Assembly: GCA_034189125.1 (NCBI GenBank)
Contig: JAXHVB010000072.1
Location: 1 to 35,467, forward strand
DNA: 35,467 bases
Direction of reading: 5' to 3'
Source of the DNA: UBA5862 sp002408105
Lineage (GTDB): Bacteria; Pseudomonadota; Gammaproteobacteria; Pseudomonadales; UBA5862
Shown here: in pieces, positions 16,225-25,427 of the stretch
Layout: every line of letters begins with the position of its first letter
Numbering within the stretch: the stretch's first letter is position 1
Translations under genes and position numbers: made by a program
Notes under the pieces: model-generated
Database searches by the model: none
What the model was told of the DNA's origin: nothing
What the model saw: the letters and a program-made list of their open reading frames with translations, nothing else

Positions 16225-16593
16225 CTGGGCTGCATGCTCCGTGGTCCATTGTCGCGCGCCATCATAGGTGCCCGGACTTACAGGATGCAAAGCCGGGCGG
16301 GCCAGATTCCGATGTCCTGTCCTACCTGCGCTCGTGCAAAAACCGCGGCAGGCGCAGCTGCCTTGGCGAACAAAGGGGCGGCGAAACCGGTCTGTGCGGG
16401 GGTGCGCCAATCCATGGCATTATTTAACATAATATACATTATGCGCAATTATGCCGGAAACAAAAATCAACCCTCATTGAACCAAAGCCAGGCAGCATTG
16501 CGGTGTTGATAGGTGTGGGACGCAACGATCGTGTAGCCGGCTGGTGACAACCGGCGGGATGACGCCCCGGCCAGCTGGCCGCAGGCAGCGCAC
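16225..16593. other. Non-coding gap between sth and the ECF sigma gene
   Basis: About 370 bases hold no convincing gene. The open frame on the minus strand that continues upstream of the sigma factor lacks coding character. The one clear structure is the AT-rich palindrome at 16416-16455, listed separately; no terminator for sth was seen. Confidence 0.6.
16416..16455. promoter_or_regulatory. 40-bp AT-rich imperfect palindrome, candidate operator
   Basis: Outer arms GGCAT / ATGCC and inner arms CATAAT / ATTATG share one centre, with 15 of 20 positions complementary. It lies about 190 bases upstream of the ECF sigma start and 140 bases after sth, in an AT-rich patch in an otherwise GC-rich region. 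It could be a regulator site for the sigma operon. Confidence 0.45.
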
Positions 16594-17988
16594 TCAGAGC
16601 AGCCGGTTTAAACCGTCGAGCGCGGCGACCCGGAAGGCTTCGGCCATCGTGGGATAGTTGAAGGTGGTGTGAATGAAGTATTCGATGCTGTTGGCTTCGC
16701 CTGGCTGGTTCATGATCGCCTGGCCGATGTGGATGATCTCGGAAGCCCGGTCGCCGAAACAATGAATGCCGAGAATTTCTAGGGTCTCGGCGTGAAACAG
16801 AATTTTGAGCATTCCGACTTCTTCACCGACGATCTGAGCACGCGCGGTGTTCTTGAAAAAGGCGCGACCCACTTCATAGGGAACACAGGCCTTGGTGAGG
16901 TCCTCTTCGGTTCGGCCAATCGAGCTGATCTCCGGAATCGTGTAGATCCCGGTGGCAACATCGGTGACAAAATGCGCTTTTCCGTTGTCGACAAGGTGGT
17001 CTGATGCCGCCCGCCCCTGGTCATAGGCCGCGCTTGCGAGGCTCGGCCAGCCAATGACATCACCGGCCGCGTAGATGTGTGGCAGTTCGGTGCGGTAGAA
17101 CTCGTCCACTTTCAGCCGGCCCCGAGTATCAGGTGTCAAACCAATCGCCTCAAGCCCCATACCTGCTGTGTTCCCGGCGCGGCCGTTGGCCCAGAGTAAG
17201 GCATCGGCCTTCAACCGCTTGCCGGATTCCAGGTGCAAGTGCACCTTTCGATTGTCCGCTTCGATGCGCTCCCATTTCTCGCTCAGCCGGACCAGTGCGC
17301 CGTTGGTGCGCAGGTGGTAACTGAGCGCATCGGATATCTCTCCGTCGAGAAAAGACAGAATCTCATCGTGTTGGTCGATCAGGTCCACTTTGACGCCAAG
17401 ACCCGTGAAAATGGACGCGTATTCGCATCCGATAACCCCCGCGCCGTAGATGATGAGCGACCTGGGCGTGTGGTCGAGGCGCAAAATGGTGTCACTGTCG
17501 TACACCCTGGGGTGGTCAAAATCGACCCCCGGCGGGCGGTACGGCGAGGACCCGGTGGCAATCACGAAGTGGTCCCCTCGAATGGTGCGGCTGGCCTTGT
17601 CTTCCCGGTGTATTTCAACGGTGTGTTCATCAACGAACACGGCTTGACCGAAGTACAGGTCGACCCGGTTGCGGCTGTAGAATTCCGTACGCAACTGGAT
17701 CTGCTTGGCAATCACGTCGGCGGCACGGGCGAGAAGTTGCGGAAACGAGAACCAGCGCGGCTCGCCGATGGTGCGAAACATTGGGTCGGTGTTGAATTCG
17801 ATGATTTGCCGCACGGAGTGCCGCAGCGCCTTGGACGGAATGGTGCCCATGTGGGTGCAGGCACCTCCCACCACACCATGCTCTTCAACCACTGCGACCC
17901 GTTTGCCATGTTTGGCGGCGTTGATCGAAGCGCCCTCCCCGGCCGGCCCGCTGCCGAGTACCACGAGGTCGTAATGCAGATCCGCCAT
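16594..17988 (-). CDS. sthA: Soluble pyridine nucleotide transhydrogenase
   Basis: A 464-residue FAD enzyme that exchanges reducing equivalents between NADPH and NAD+ in the cytoplasm. The FAD site is GSGPAGEGASINAAK near the N-terminus, and the redox region GGACTHMGTIPSKALRH has a single cysteine, the mark that separates Sth from disulfide reductases of the same family such as lipoamide dehydrogenase. The NAD(P) site is YGAGVIGCEYA, then YAAGDVIGWPSLAS and the C-terminal dimer region HTTFNYPTMAEAF. AAGGA six bases upstream supports ATG 17988. It is the last gene of the nqr-apbE-nqrM group, 84 bases after nqrM, as in Pseudomonas. Confidence 0.95.
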   Translation of the reverse strand: MADLHYDLVVLGSGPAGEGASINAAKHGKRVAVVEEHGVVGGACTHMGTIPSKALRHSVRQIIEFNTDPMFRTIGEPRWFSFPQLLARAADVIAKQIQLRTEFYSRNRVDLYFGQAVFVDEHTVEIHREDKASRTIRGDHFVIATGSSPYRPPGVDFDHPRVYDSDTILRLDHTPRSLIIYGAGVIGCEYASIFTGLGVKVDLIDQHDEILSFLDGEISDALSYHLRTNGALVRLSEKWERIEADNRKVHLHLESGKRLKADALLWANGRAGNTAGMGLEAIGLTPDTRGRLKVDEFYRTELPHIYAAGDVIGWPSLASAAYDQGRAASDHLVDNGKAHFVTDVATGIYTIPEISSIGRTEEDLTKACVPYEVGRAFFKNTARAQIVGEEVGMLKILFHAETLEILGIHCFGDRASEIIHIGQAIMNQPGEANSIEYFIHTTFNYPTMAEAFRVAALDGLNRLL

Positions 17989-18072
17989 GTTTGATCCTTA
18001 ATTTGGACCCCTGTGTGCAAGGGTCCTCGGCGATGGATGTGTACCAAAAGCCTACGTCACCGCCTCAAATTC

Positions 18073-18333
18073 TCAAGTTTTGCGGTGGATCGACGGCTTG
18101 CGTTCTGTCACTTCGTAACCCAGAGGGGAAAGGTCCTGGTCGGACAAATCAGGACCTGCTGGCCGATCGCAGTCGTCCGGGGTGCCGCCACAGAGGCTGC
18201 ATTTACCGTTGCCGTCCAACGCGTTCAGGCCGCCACAACTTCCGGAAATGGGCTTTCGGCCCATCAGGACGCCAATAGATAGAGCCGTAAAAATCAACAA
18301 CATAAAAGTGAGCGTTAATGCCAGTTGTAACAT
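18073..18333 (-). CDS. nqrM: NQR maturation protein NqrM
   Basis: An 86-residue protein with one N-terminal transmembrane helix (LTLTFMLLIFTALSIGVLMG) followed by RKPISGSCGGLNALDGNGKCSLCGG cut into short Cys motifs; these four or five cysteines are characteristic of NqrM (DUF539). NqrM is known to help insert the Fe centre between NqrD and NqrE in the Na+-translocating NADH:quinone reductase. Its place right after apbE fits. AGGGGAG lies seven bases before ATG 18333. The tail after the cysteine cluster is longer than in Vibrio and not recognisable. Confidence 0.92.
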   Translation of the reverse strand: MLQLALTLTFMLLIFTALSIGVLMGRKPISGSCGGLNALDGNGKCSLCGGTPDDCDRPAGPDLSDQDLSPLGYEVTERKPSIHRKT

Positions 18334-18364
18334 GATGATTCTCCCCTGAAAACAAGTTCGCCTG

Positions 18365-19432
18365 TCAGTTGATCAGGTAGCGGGCAAATCCCGAGGTCGA
18401 GCGCTGCTCAAACCCCGCATCCGTTTGGATCAACAAGTACACGGCCAGTTTCATCGATTGTGCGAGCTCGAACCCTTCTTCTGGTCCCAGCACGTTGATC
18501 GCAGTCGCGAGCGCGTCGGCCCAGGCCGCCGACGGGTGAACCACAGTGACCGACGCCAGGCGGTGTTGAACCGGCGTACCGGTCCGCGGATCAATGGTGT
18601 GGCTGTAGCGTTGTCCGTTTTGCTCAAAGTAGTTGCGGTAATCGCCTGAGGTCGCGACCGCCGCAGCGCCAAGGCCGATTACTTGAACCGCTCCACTGTG
18701 CAGCAAACTGGGCGCCTCAATGCCGATTTCCCAGACATGGCCATCCGGGTTCGATCCTGCGCTGCGCAGCTCCCCGCCCACCTCCACGAGGTAGTTGGTG
18801 ATGCCCCGAGCTTCCAGATGATCAGCAACCTGGTCAACCGCATACCCCTTGGCAATGGCCGATAAATCAATCTCGACCGGCTGCATTTTACGCAGCCCAG
18901 GAGGGACCGGACGCAGCTGGATGGCGGAGTGGCCAACGCGCGCGCGCGCCGCATTGATTGCATCGGCAGAAGGCACCCGTTGGGCAGTGCCACCGGCTCC
19001 AAACCCCCAAAGTTCGACGAGCGGGCCGACAGTGACATCGAAGGCGCCATTGGAGAGCTCACTGACCTTGAGGGCAATGTCGACGACCTGAGCGGTATCT
19101 TCGGTCACTGTATACCAGCGCCCTGGCTCTGTTCGATTAAAGCCGGAGACTTCCGAGTCGGGCTTGTAGGTGGACATCAAGGCGTCCACGGCTTGCAATC
19201 GTTCCATGGTCTCTTGTTCGACTGCGTCCAGGCTCAAATTGCGCGGCGCGTTCACCAAGGTCACATGGTAGGTGGTGCCCATGATGGCGCCGGAGAACCG
19301 ATGCACCTTGGCGGGACTGAGCGGGTTCCACAGCACAAAAAAAAGAAGCCCTGCAAGCAGGGCTCCGATCAGCAGTTTGGTGGAGCGTCGCACAACAGCT
19401 CGCCCCTGGGGCACCTCAGCCACCGAAGTCAT
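18365..19432 (-). CDS. apbE: FAD:protein FMN transferase
   Basis: A 355-residue ApbE that uses FAD to attach FMN covalently to threonines of NqrB and NqrC outside the cytoplasm. Motifs include GTTYHVTL, ELSNGAFDVTVGPLVELWGFG in part, DLSAIAKGYAVDQV, VEVGGEL and HTIDPRTGTP. The N-terminus is a single transmembrane anchor (LLIGALLAGLLFFVLW) without a lipobox cysteine, whereas Vibrio and E. coli ApbE are lipoproteins. The start at 19432 overlaps the nqrF end by 17 bases; a GTG nine bases downstream is possible. It lies in the nqr operon, as in Pseudomonas and Vibrio. Confidence 0.93.
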   Translation of the reverse strand: MTSVAEVPQGRAVVRRSTKLLIGALLAGLLFFVLWNPLSPAKVHRFSGAIMGTTYHVTLVNAPRNLSLDAVEQETMERLQAVDALMSTYKPDSEVSGFNRTEPGRWYTVTEDTAQVVDIALKVSELSNGAFDVTVGPLVELWGFGAGGTAQRVPSADAINAARARVGHSAIQLRPVPPGLRKMQPVEIDLSAIAKGYAVDQVADHLEARGITNYLVEVGGELRSAGSNPDGHVWEIGIEAPSLLHSGAVQVIGLGAAAVATSGDYRNYFEQNGQRYSHTIDPRTGTPVQHRLASVTVVHPSAAWADALATAINVLGPEEGFELAQSMKLAVYLLIQTDAGFEQRSTSGFARYLIN

Positions 19433-20642
19433 CCAGCAGGATGTTTTCTTTTTCTACGCCCAAGTCTTCGAGCATCTTCATGACCGCAGCAATCATCGGG
19501 GGCGGACCACAGAGGTAGTACTCGCAGTCCTCCGGAGCGGGATGGTCTTTCAGGTACTGCTCGTACACGACATTGTGGATAAAGCCTGTGTGGCCGGTCC
19601 AGTTGTCTTCAGGAAGCGGATCGGACAACGCCACATGCCAGGAAAAATTGTCAAACTCCTCGGCCAAGGTTTCGAAATCCTCTTCGTAGAACATTTCGCG
19701 GAGACTTCTCGCCCCGTACCAATAGGAGATTTTCCGCTTCGTGTGGCGGCGCTTGAGCATGTCAAAGATCTGTGAGCGCAGCGGCGCCATCCCTGCCCCA
19801 CCACCGATATAGATCATCTCAGCGTCGGTTTCCTTGGGAAAAAAGTCTCCGAAGGGCCCGAATACCTTGACCTTGTCTCCAGGCTTCAACTTGAAGATGT
19901 AAGAAGACATGCGTCCGGCGGGATAGTCGGTTCCCGGTGGTGGTGATGCCACGCGAATGTTGAATTTGATGATGCCCTTCTCTTCAGGGTAGTTCGCCAT
20001 CGAATAGGCCCGAACGGTGGGCTCATCCACTTCCGAAATGTTTTCAAATACCTTGAAGCGCTCCCAGTCCCCGCGGTACTCCGTGGGCACGTCAATCTCG
20101 GAGTACTTCATGCTGTAGGGAGGGATCTCGAGCTGCACATAACCGCCCGCCTTGAAGTTCACGTCTTCACCTTCAGGCACCTTGAGCACCAATTCCTTAA
20201 TAAAGGTCGCAACGTTGTCGTTCGAAGCCACTTCGCACTCCCACTGCTTGACCCCGAACACCTCTTCTGGCACTTCGATGCGCATGTCCTGCTTGACCGC
20301 GACCTGACACGACAGCCGATAGCCTTCACGGGCGTCTCGCCGGTTGATGTGGCCCTCCTCCGTCGGCAGCAGCGCACCACCGCCATCGAGCACGCGCACC
20401 TTGCACTGACCGCAACTGCCGCCTCCACCACACGCCGATGGCACGAACAGGCCGGTCTCCGCCAAGGTTTGCATCAACTTGCCCCCCGCCGGGGCATTGA
20501 CGTCCTTTTCTTCGTTGATGTTGATGGTGACTTCGCCGGAGCTCACCAGGCTACGACGGGCAACGAGAATCACCCCTGTGAGCGCCATCACCACGGCCGT
20601 GAACATGACGACGCCGCTGATAATCGTACTGAAATCGATCAT
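19416..20642 (-). CDS. nqrF: Na+-translocating NADH:quinone reductase subunit F
   Basis: NADH-oxidising subunit of NQR, 408 residues. One N-terminal transmembrane helix is followed by a [2Fe-2S] ferredoxin domain with ACGGGGSCGQCKVRV and a fourth Cys in LSCQVAV, then the FAD site RAYSMANYP and the NADH domain with GGGAGMAPLRS and YLCGPPPM. Electrons go from NADH to FAD to the iron-sulfur centre and on to the other subunits. It begins 57 bases after nqrE, the longest gap within the operon. Confidence 0.96.
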   Translation of the reverse strand: MIDFSTIISGVVMFTAVVMALTGVILVARRSLVSSGEVTININEEKDVNAPAGGKLMQTLAETGLFVPSACGGGGSCGQCKVRVLDGGGALLPTEEGHINRRDAREGYRLSCQVAVKQDMRIEVPEEVFGVKQWECEVASNDNVATFIKELVLKVPEGEDVNFKAGGYVQLEIPPYSMKYSEIDVPTEYRGDWERFKVFENISEVDEPTVRAYSMANYPEEKGIIKFNIRVASPPPGTDYPAGRMSSYIFKLKPGDKVKVFGPFGDFFPKETDAEMIYIGGGAGMAPLRSQIFDMLKRRHTKRKISYWYGARSLREMFYEEDFETLAEEFDNFSWHVALSDPLPEDNWTGHTGFIHNVVYEQYLKDHPAPEDCEYYLCGPPPMIAAVMKMLEDLGVEKENILLDDFGG

Positions 20643-20699
20643 GAAAAATTCCGAGGGGTCCGGTTGGTTCGAAATGGAATCAGTGCGTGGTGCATCAAG

Positions 20700-21314
20700 T
20701 TAAATCGTCATGCCGCCGAAGGACATGAAACCCAGTGACATCAGGCCAACGGTCACAAAGGTGATCCCGAGGCCCCGCAGCCCTTCAGGCACGTCGCTGT
20801 ATTTGAGCTTTTCACGGATGCCCGCCAGCCCAACAATCGCCAGCGCCCATCCAATGCCCGCACCCAGTCCGTATACGACGGATTCGCTGAAGACATACGA
20901 CCGCTCAACCATGAACAGGGATGCACCCAGAATCGCACAATTCACCGTGATCAACGGCAGAAACACACCAAGAGCGGCGTAGAGTGCGGGCACGTATTTA
21001 TCGAGAAACATCTCGAGAATTTGCACAATCGCTGCGATGACGCCGATGTAGCTGAGGTAGCCCAAAAAGCTGAGATCAACCTCAGGCAACCCGGCCCATG
21101 CCAGGGCACCAGGCGCGAGCAGGTACTGCAGGATCAGGTTGTTGACCGGAACCGTAATGGCGAGCACCACGGTAACAGCAATGCCAAGCCCAATCGCCGC
21201 TTCGATCTTCTTCGAGATCGCGATGAAGGTACACATCCCCAGGAAGAAGGCGAGTGCCATGTTCTCGATGAACACAGCACGGATAAACAGCGAAACAAAT
21301 TGCTCCACGGTCAT
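20700..21314 (-). CDS. nqrE: Na+-translocating NADH:quinone reductase subunit E
   Basis: A 204-residue integral membrane subunit with six predicted helices. It pairs with NqrD to hold an iron centre between them. The ligand cysteines are visible at LGMCTFIAIS (Cys28) and in VNCAILGASLF. It matches the RnfA/NqrE family, but its place in an nqr operon with nqrA and nqrF makes it NqrE. Its ATG overlaps the nqrD stop by four bases. Confidence 0.95.
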   Translation of the reverse strand: MTVEQFVSLFIRAVFIENMALAFFLGMCTFIAISKKIEAAIGLGIAVTVVLAITVPVNNLILQYLLAPGALAWAGLPEVDLSFLGYLSYIGVIAAIVQILEMFLDKYVPALYAALGVFLPLITVNCAILGASLFMVERSYVFSESVVYGLGAGIGWALAIVGLAGIREKLKYSDVPEGLRGLGITFVTVGLMSLGFMSFGGMTI

Positions 21315-21973
21315 ACCTCCTGCAATCGTGTATGGGGGGCCAATTGGTATTCCTGCTCCTCAACTTGCGACGGCTTCCAGGAACGCAGCGCCCAAATGAG
21401 CAGACCAATGATAAAAAAGGCGCTTGGTGGCAACAGCATCAAGCCGTTGTTCAAGTACCACCCACCATCGCTGGTAAGGGACAGGATCTGAACCCCAAAC
21501 AGGCTTCCCGATCCGAACAGCTCGCGGATGGTGCCAACCAGCAACAGCACAACGCTATAGCCGAGCCCATTGCCAATGCCATCGACGAAGCTTGCAACCG
21601 GGCCATTTTTCATCGCGAAGGCTTCGGCGCGGCCCATCACAATGCAGTTGGTGATGATCAACCCAACGAACACCGAGAGTTTTTTGCTGATGTCGTAAGC
21701 GACAGCTTGCAACACCTGGTCCACCACGATGACCAATGAAGCAATGATCGTCATTTGCACGATGATGCGAATGCTCGACGGGATCTGGCTCCGGATGGTC
21801 GAGATAAAAAAGCTGGAAAACCCTGTGACCAAGGTCAGCGCAATCGCCATCACAAAGGATGTATTGAGGCTTGAGGTGACCGCGAGAGCGGAGCAAATCC
21901 CAAGGATTTGCAGCCCAATCGGGTTGTTGTTGAAAACCGGTTCAGTGAGGACTTCTTTGTACGACACCGACAT
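21311..21973 (-). CDS. nqrD: Na+-translocating NADH:quinone reductase subunit D
   Basis: A 220-residue membrane subunit, homologous to NqrE but inverted in the membrane. Iron-ligand cysteines lie in QILGICSALAVTSS (Cys27) and TNCIVMGRAEAFAM. It starts one base after the nqrC stop with a GGAGAGGT ribosome site and its stop overlaps the nqrE start (ATGA), so translation is coupled. Confidence 0.95.
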   Translation of the reverse strand: MSVSYKEVLTEPVFNNNPIGLQILGICSALAVTSSLNTSFVMAIALTLVTGFSSFFISTIRSQIPSSIRIIVQMTIIASLVIVVDQVLQAVAYDISKKLSVFVGLIITNCIVMGRAEAFAMKNGPVASFVDGIGNGLGYSVVLLLVGTIRELFGSGSLFGVQILSLTSDGGWYLNNGLMLLPPSAFFIIGLLIWALRSWKPSQVEEQEYQLAPHTRLQEV

Positions 21974-22756
21974 TTAGACCTCTCCTCCGCGTTGTTTGAG
22001 GTTTGCCAACAAGGGTCCAAAACCCTCGGGGCCGAGCCAATAGCGCACCAGGTTGTCTACGCCCTTGGTGGTCAGGGTTGCGCCCGAGAGGCCACTCACG
22101 CGGTGCTCCGAACCTGCCCGGCTGGTATCGACGCCGCCTTTGAGGACTCGAATCGCGAGCTCACCCTCCGCATTGTAGAGTTCCTTGCCCTCCCATTGGG
22201 CTTTCCAATTGGGGTTGTCCACTTCACCCCCAAGCCCCGGGGTTTCAGCGTGTTCGTAGAAGCCAATGCCTGCGACCGTGTTCAGATCCCCAGACACTGC
22301 CATGTAGCCGTAGAGTGTCGACCAGAGTCCATAGCCGTAGACCGGCAACACCAACCGCTCAATGCCATCCTCATTGGTCAGCACATAAACGGCCGCGTAC
22401 TTGGGCTTGCGCTTGATCGACGCTGGATCCTCCGATGCGCTCAAAGGGTGCGACAGTTCCTCGTTGCGCGCGGCCACCTTGGGCGCGACTTCTTCTGGTG
22501 ACAGGCCCTCAACGAATTCGCCGGTCTCCAAATCGACGATCCGAACGTCGAACTGCTTGAACGCCGCTTCGACATCCGTTCCGGGTTCAAGCATGCCCGC
22601 CGCCGCCAGAACGTTCGTCTTGCGGTCCAGGTCCTTGTTCTTTTGCTGCATGGGCTTGAGGGCAACTGCCGCCCCCGCCACCACGACCGAGCACACCAGA
22701 CAGACCAGGAAAGCGACGATCAGCGTGTGTTGGATGGTTTCCTTAGAGCTGGACAT
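21974..22756 (-). CDS. nqrC: Na+-translocating NADH:quinone reductase subunit C
   Basis: A 260-residue subunit with one N-terminal helix and a periplasmic FMN-binding domain. The covalent FMN site is the Thr in SGLSGATLTTKGV, which matches the motif used by ApbE. It overlaps the nqrB end by 14 bases. Confidence 0.96.
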   Translation of the reverse strand: MSSSKETIQHTLIVAFLVCLVCSVVVAGAAVALKPMQQKNKDLDRKTNVLAAAGMLEPGTDVEAAFKQFDVRIVDLETGEFVEGLSPEEVAPKVAARNEELSHPLSASEDPASIKRKPKYAAVYVLTNEDGIERLVLPVYGYGLWSTLYGYMAVSGDLNTVAGIGFYEHAETPGLGGEVDNPNWKAQWEGKELYNAEGELAIRVLKGGVDTSRAGSEHRVSGLSGATLTTKGVDNLVRYWLGPEGFGPLLANLKQRGGEV

Positions 22757-23939
22757 TGCGGGCCATTCTCCTGCGAATGTTGGCTTGGACCACGAAATGA
22801 TCGATCAGTGGAGCAAACAGATTGGCGAACAAAATCGCCAACATCATGCCTTCTGGGAAGGCTGGATTGATCACCCGAATCAGGATCACCATCACCCCGA
22901 TGAGTCCACCAAAAATCCACTTTCCGGTGTCGGTCATTGCCGCTGAAACGGGGTCAGTGGCCATGTATACCAGGCCGAACATGAGTCCACCGAGAACAAA
23001 GTGCCAATGTGCCGGAACCTCCATCATCGGGTTGGTTTCCGATCCTCCCAGATTAAACAGCGTCGAAGTCGCAAGCACCCCCAACGCGACGCCAAGCATG
23101 ATGCGCCAGGAAGCCACCCGAGTCGTGAGCAGTATGGCGGCACCAATCAGGATCATCAGGGTTGAGGTTTCGCCAATCGAGCCTTGCATGTTGCCGAAGA
23201 ACGCATCCCACCAAGTGACCCCCAAGGGCTCACCCGCCGCCGCCTGTGCCAGCGGAGTGGCGCCGGTGAATCCATCCGCCGCGGTCCAGACTGCATCTCC
23301 AGAAAGCTGGGCGGGGTAGGCAAAAAACAAAAATGCTCGGCCTGTGAGCGCAGGGTTCAAGAAGTTCTTACCAGTGCCGCCAAACACCTCCTTGCCGATT
23401 ACGACGCCGAAGCTGATGCCGAGGGCCACCTGCCACAGCGGAATCGTGGGCGGGACGATGAGTGCAAAGAGGATGGAGGTGACAAAGAAGCCCTCGTTGA
23501 CCTCGTGGCCGCGCTTGATCGCAAAGAGGATTTCCCACGCAATTCCGACGCCAAAGGTCACGATGTAAATGGGCAGGAAGAATGCTGCGCCATACCAAAA
23601 GCAGTGCCAAACACTGGTCGGGTCGTATCCTCCAAGAAGCTCGATTAGGATCCAATGCCAGTCGCCGACGCGGTCGACACCAGCCGCTTGCATGGCCGTG
23701 AGCGCCTGATGGCCAAGGTTGTACATACCGAACAGCATTGGCGGAAATGCCGCCAACCACACCGTGATCATGATTCGTTTCAAATCGATCCCGTCGCGGA
23801 CGTGCGCGGCGCTTCGGGTAATGTCCGGTGGTGAGTAGAAAAAGGTGTCGAACACTTCGTAGAGGGCGTAAAACCGCTCGTACTTCCCGCCCTTTTCAAA
23901 ATGCGGGGCCAGGTCATCGAAAAACTTGCGCAGTCCCAT
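22743..23939 (-). CDS. nqrB: Na+-translocating NADH:quinone reductase subunit B
   Basis: A 398-residue polytopic subunit that carries a covalently bound FMN and riboflavin and forms much of the sodium pathway. The FMN attachment Thr is in DGFTGATPLAQ, an ApbE target motif. Multiple hydrophobic helices are visible, for example LTTRVASWRIMLGVALGVL. It starts two bases after the nqrA stop with GAGGG just upstream. Confidence 0.96.
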   Translation of the reverse strand: MGLRKFFDDLAPHFEKGGKYERFYALYEVFDTFFYSPPDITRSAAHVRDGIDLKRIMITVWLAAFPPMLFGMYNLGHQALTAMQAAGVDRVGDWHWILIELLGGYDPTSVWHCFWYGAAFFLPIYIVTFGVGIAWEILFAIKRGHEVNEGFFVTSILFALIVPPTIPLWQVALGISFGVVIGKEVFGGTGKNFLNPALTGRAFLFFAYPAQLSGDAVWTAADGFTGATPLAQAAAGEPLGVTWWDAFFGNMQGSIGETSTLMILIGAAILLTTRVASWRIMLGVALGVLATSTLFNLGGSETNPMMEVPAHWHFVLGGLMFGLVYMATDPVSAAMTDTGKWIFGGLIGVMVILIRVINPAFPEGMMLAILFANLFAPLIDHFVVQANIRRRMARNVQL

Positions 23940-23941
23940 CG

Positions 23942-25282
23942 TCAGCCCTCTTTCTCGATGGTGGTTAAATTGTCACGCAGGATGGGGCCGTACTCGTACT
24001 TGGCCGGACACACGTAGGTGCACAGCGCCAAGTCCTCTTCGTCGAGCTCAAGGCACCCCAGCTTCTGGGCCATTTCGGTGTCTCCGACAATCAGGTAGCG
24101 CAACAGCTGGGTTGGAAGGATGTCCAGCGGCATCACTTGCTCGTAGGTTCCAATCGGCACCATCCCACGCGGACTGCCGTTGGTGGTGGTGGTCAAGGGC
24201 AGCTGCATCTGCTTGAGAAACCGTGACACGTAGATGCCCGTCACGGAATGCTTGGTGCGTCCAGGTGAGGCCCAGCCAAACAGTTCGCGATCCCGGCCCT
24301 CACGCAGCACGCTCACCTGTAGGTGGTAACGCCCAAGGTATCCCAGAGCACCTTGGGCTTTTCGGCCCGAAAGAACCGACCCGGAAATCACGCGGTTCTC
24401 ATCCGGAATCAGCTCGCCGGCCACCAACTCGTCGGTGCTCGCGCCGATGCGGGTGCGCACCAGGCGTGGGCGCTCCACTTGGGGCCCGGCAAGCGCGATG
24501 AGGCGCTCGACGAAGAGCTCGCCATCGAGCAGGGTCCTGCCGATGGCAACGACATCCTGGTAGTTGAGGTGCCAAACGGTCCGCTCGGCACCAACCGGAT
24601 CCAGAAAATGAATGTGGGTCCCGACGAGGCCAGCGGGGTGCGGGCCGTCAAACTCGGCCACACTGACACTGGCTTGCTCTGAGCAGACCTTTGCGCCAGG
24701 GGATTGGCAGACGTACACCCGCCCGTCTGTCAGCTTCGCCACAACCTGCAGCCCCAACTCAAAGGCTTCGGCATGGGCCTCAATAAAAATCCGCGGGTCC
24801 GCCGCAAGGGGGTTGGTGTCAATCGCTGTAACAAAAATGGCGTGGGGCGAGCCATCGAGGTCTGGCACCTTGCTGTATGGACGGGTGCGAAAAGCGGTCC
24901 AAAGTCCCGACTCCACCAGCAGGGTCTGCGCCCTGGCGCGGTCCAGGTTGCGAATTTCATCGACCGACAGACGCGCCAATGGGACCGCTTCATCCGAGTC
25001 GACCTCAATCACCACCGACTCGAATGCCCGCTTGGCCCCACGGTTGACTGCGGTGACTTTGCCCCCAGCCGGCGCGGTGAACTTCACTCCGGGGTTCTTT
25101 TTGTCGGTGAACAGCACCTGCCCCCGCTTGACGACGTCATCGACGTCCACTTCCATCGTGGGTTTCATGCCCACGTAGTCGGGGCCCAGAACGGCCACAA
25201 AACGGACCGATCGCTGTTCTTCGATCTCGGATTTGGGTGCGCCCGAAATGGGCACATCAAGCCCCTTGCGAATTTTGATCAT
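23942..25282 (-). CDS. nqrA: Na+-translocating NADH:quinone reductase subunit A
   Basis: A 446-residue soluble subunit that heads the operon; known to contribute to quinone interaction. The N-terminus MIKIRKGLDVPISGAP and the TAPAGGKVTAVNRGAKR biotinyl-lipoyl-like segment are diagnostic. The operon order is nqrA-B-C-D-E-F-apbE-nqrM-sth. The ribosome site is weak. A candidate promoter with TATAAT lies about 90 bases upstream. Confidence 0.96.
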   Translation of the reverse strand: MIKIRKGLDVPISGAPKSEIEEQRSVRFVAVLGPDYVGMKPTMEVDVDDVVKRGQVLFTDKKNPGVKFTAPAGGKVTAVNRGAKRAFESVVIEVDSDEAVPLARLSVDEIRNLDRARAQTLLVESGLWTAFRTRPYSKVPDLDGSPHAIFVTAIDTNPLAADPRIFIEAHAEAFELGLQVVAKLTDGRVYVCQSPGAKVCSEQASVSVAEFDGPHPAGLVGTHIHFLDPVGAERTVWHLNYQDVVAIGRTLLDGELFVERLIALAGPQVERPRLVRTRIGASTDELVAGELIPDENRVISGSVLSGRKAQGALGYLGRYHLQVSVLREGRDRELFGWASPGRTKHSVTGIYVSRFLKQMQLPLTTTTNGSPRGMVPIGTYEQVMPLDILPTQLLRYLIVGDTEMAQKLGCLELDEEDLALCTYVCPAKYEYGPILRDNLTTIEKEG

Positions 25283-25371
25283 AGGGTGAAATGCCTATCT
25301 AGAGTCGGCGGGCCACCCAAGTAGGATCACCCGCCACGCCTGAGCTCAATCGCGGCAAAAAAAGCGGAATT

Positions 25372-25401
25372 ATTATACGGACCGCCGGGCCCTCTTGGCC
25401 A
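25372..25401 (-). promoter_or_regulatory. Candidate sigma70 promoter of the nqr operon
   Basis: On the minus strand a perfect -10 TATAAT lies at 25377-25372 with TGGCCA (four of six -35 matches) 18 bases upstream at 25401-25396. Transcription would start near 25365, giving an 80-odd base leader before nqrA. This suggests nqr is not wholly dependent on the upstream GAPDH promoter. Confidence 0.5.
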
Positions 25402-25427
25402 CCTTGGCGGCCCAAAATGTACCCGTA

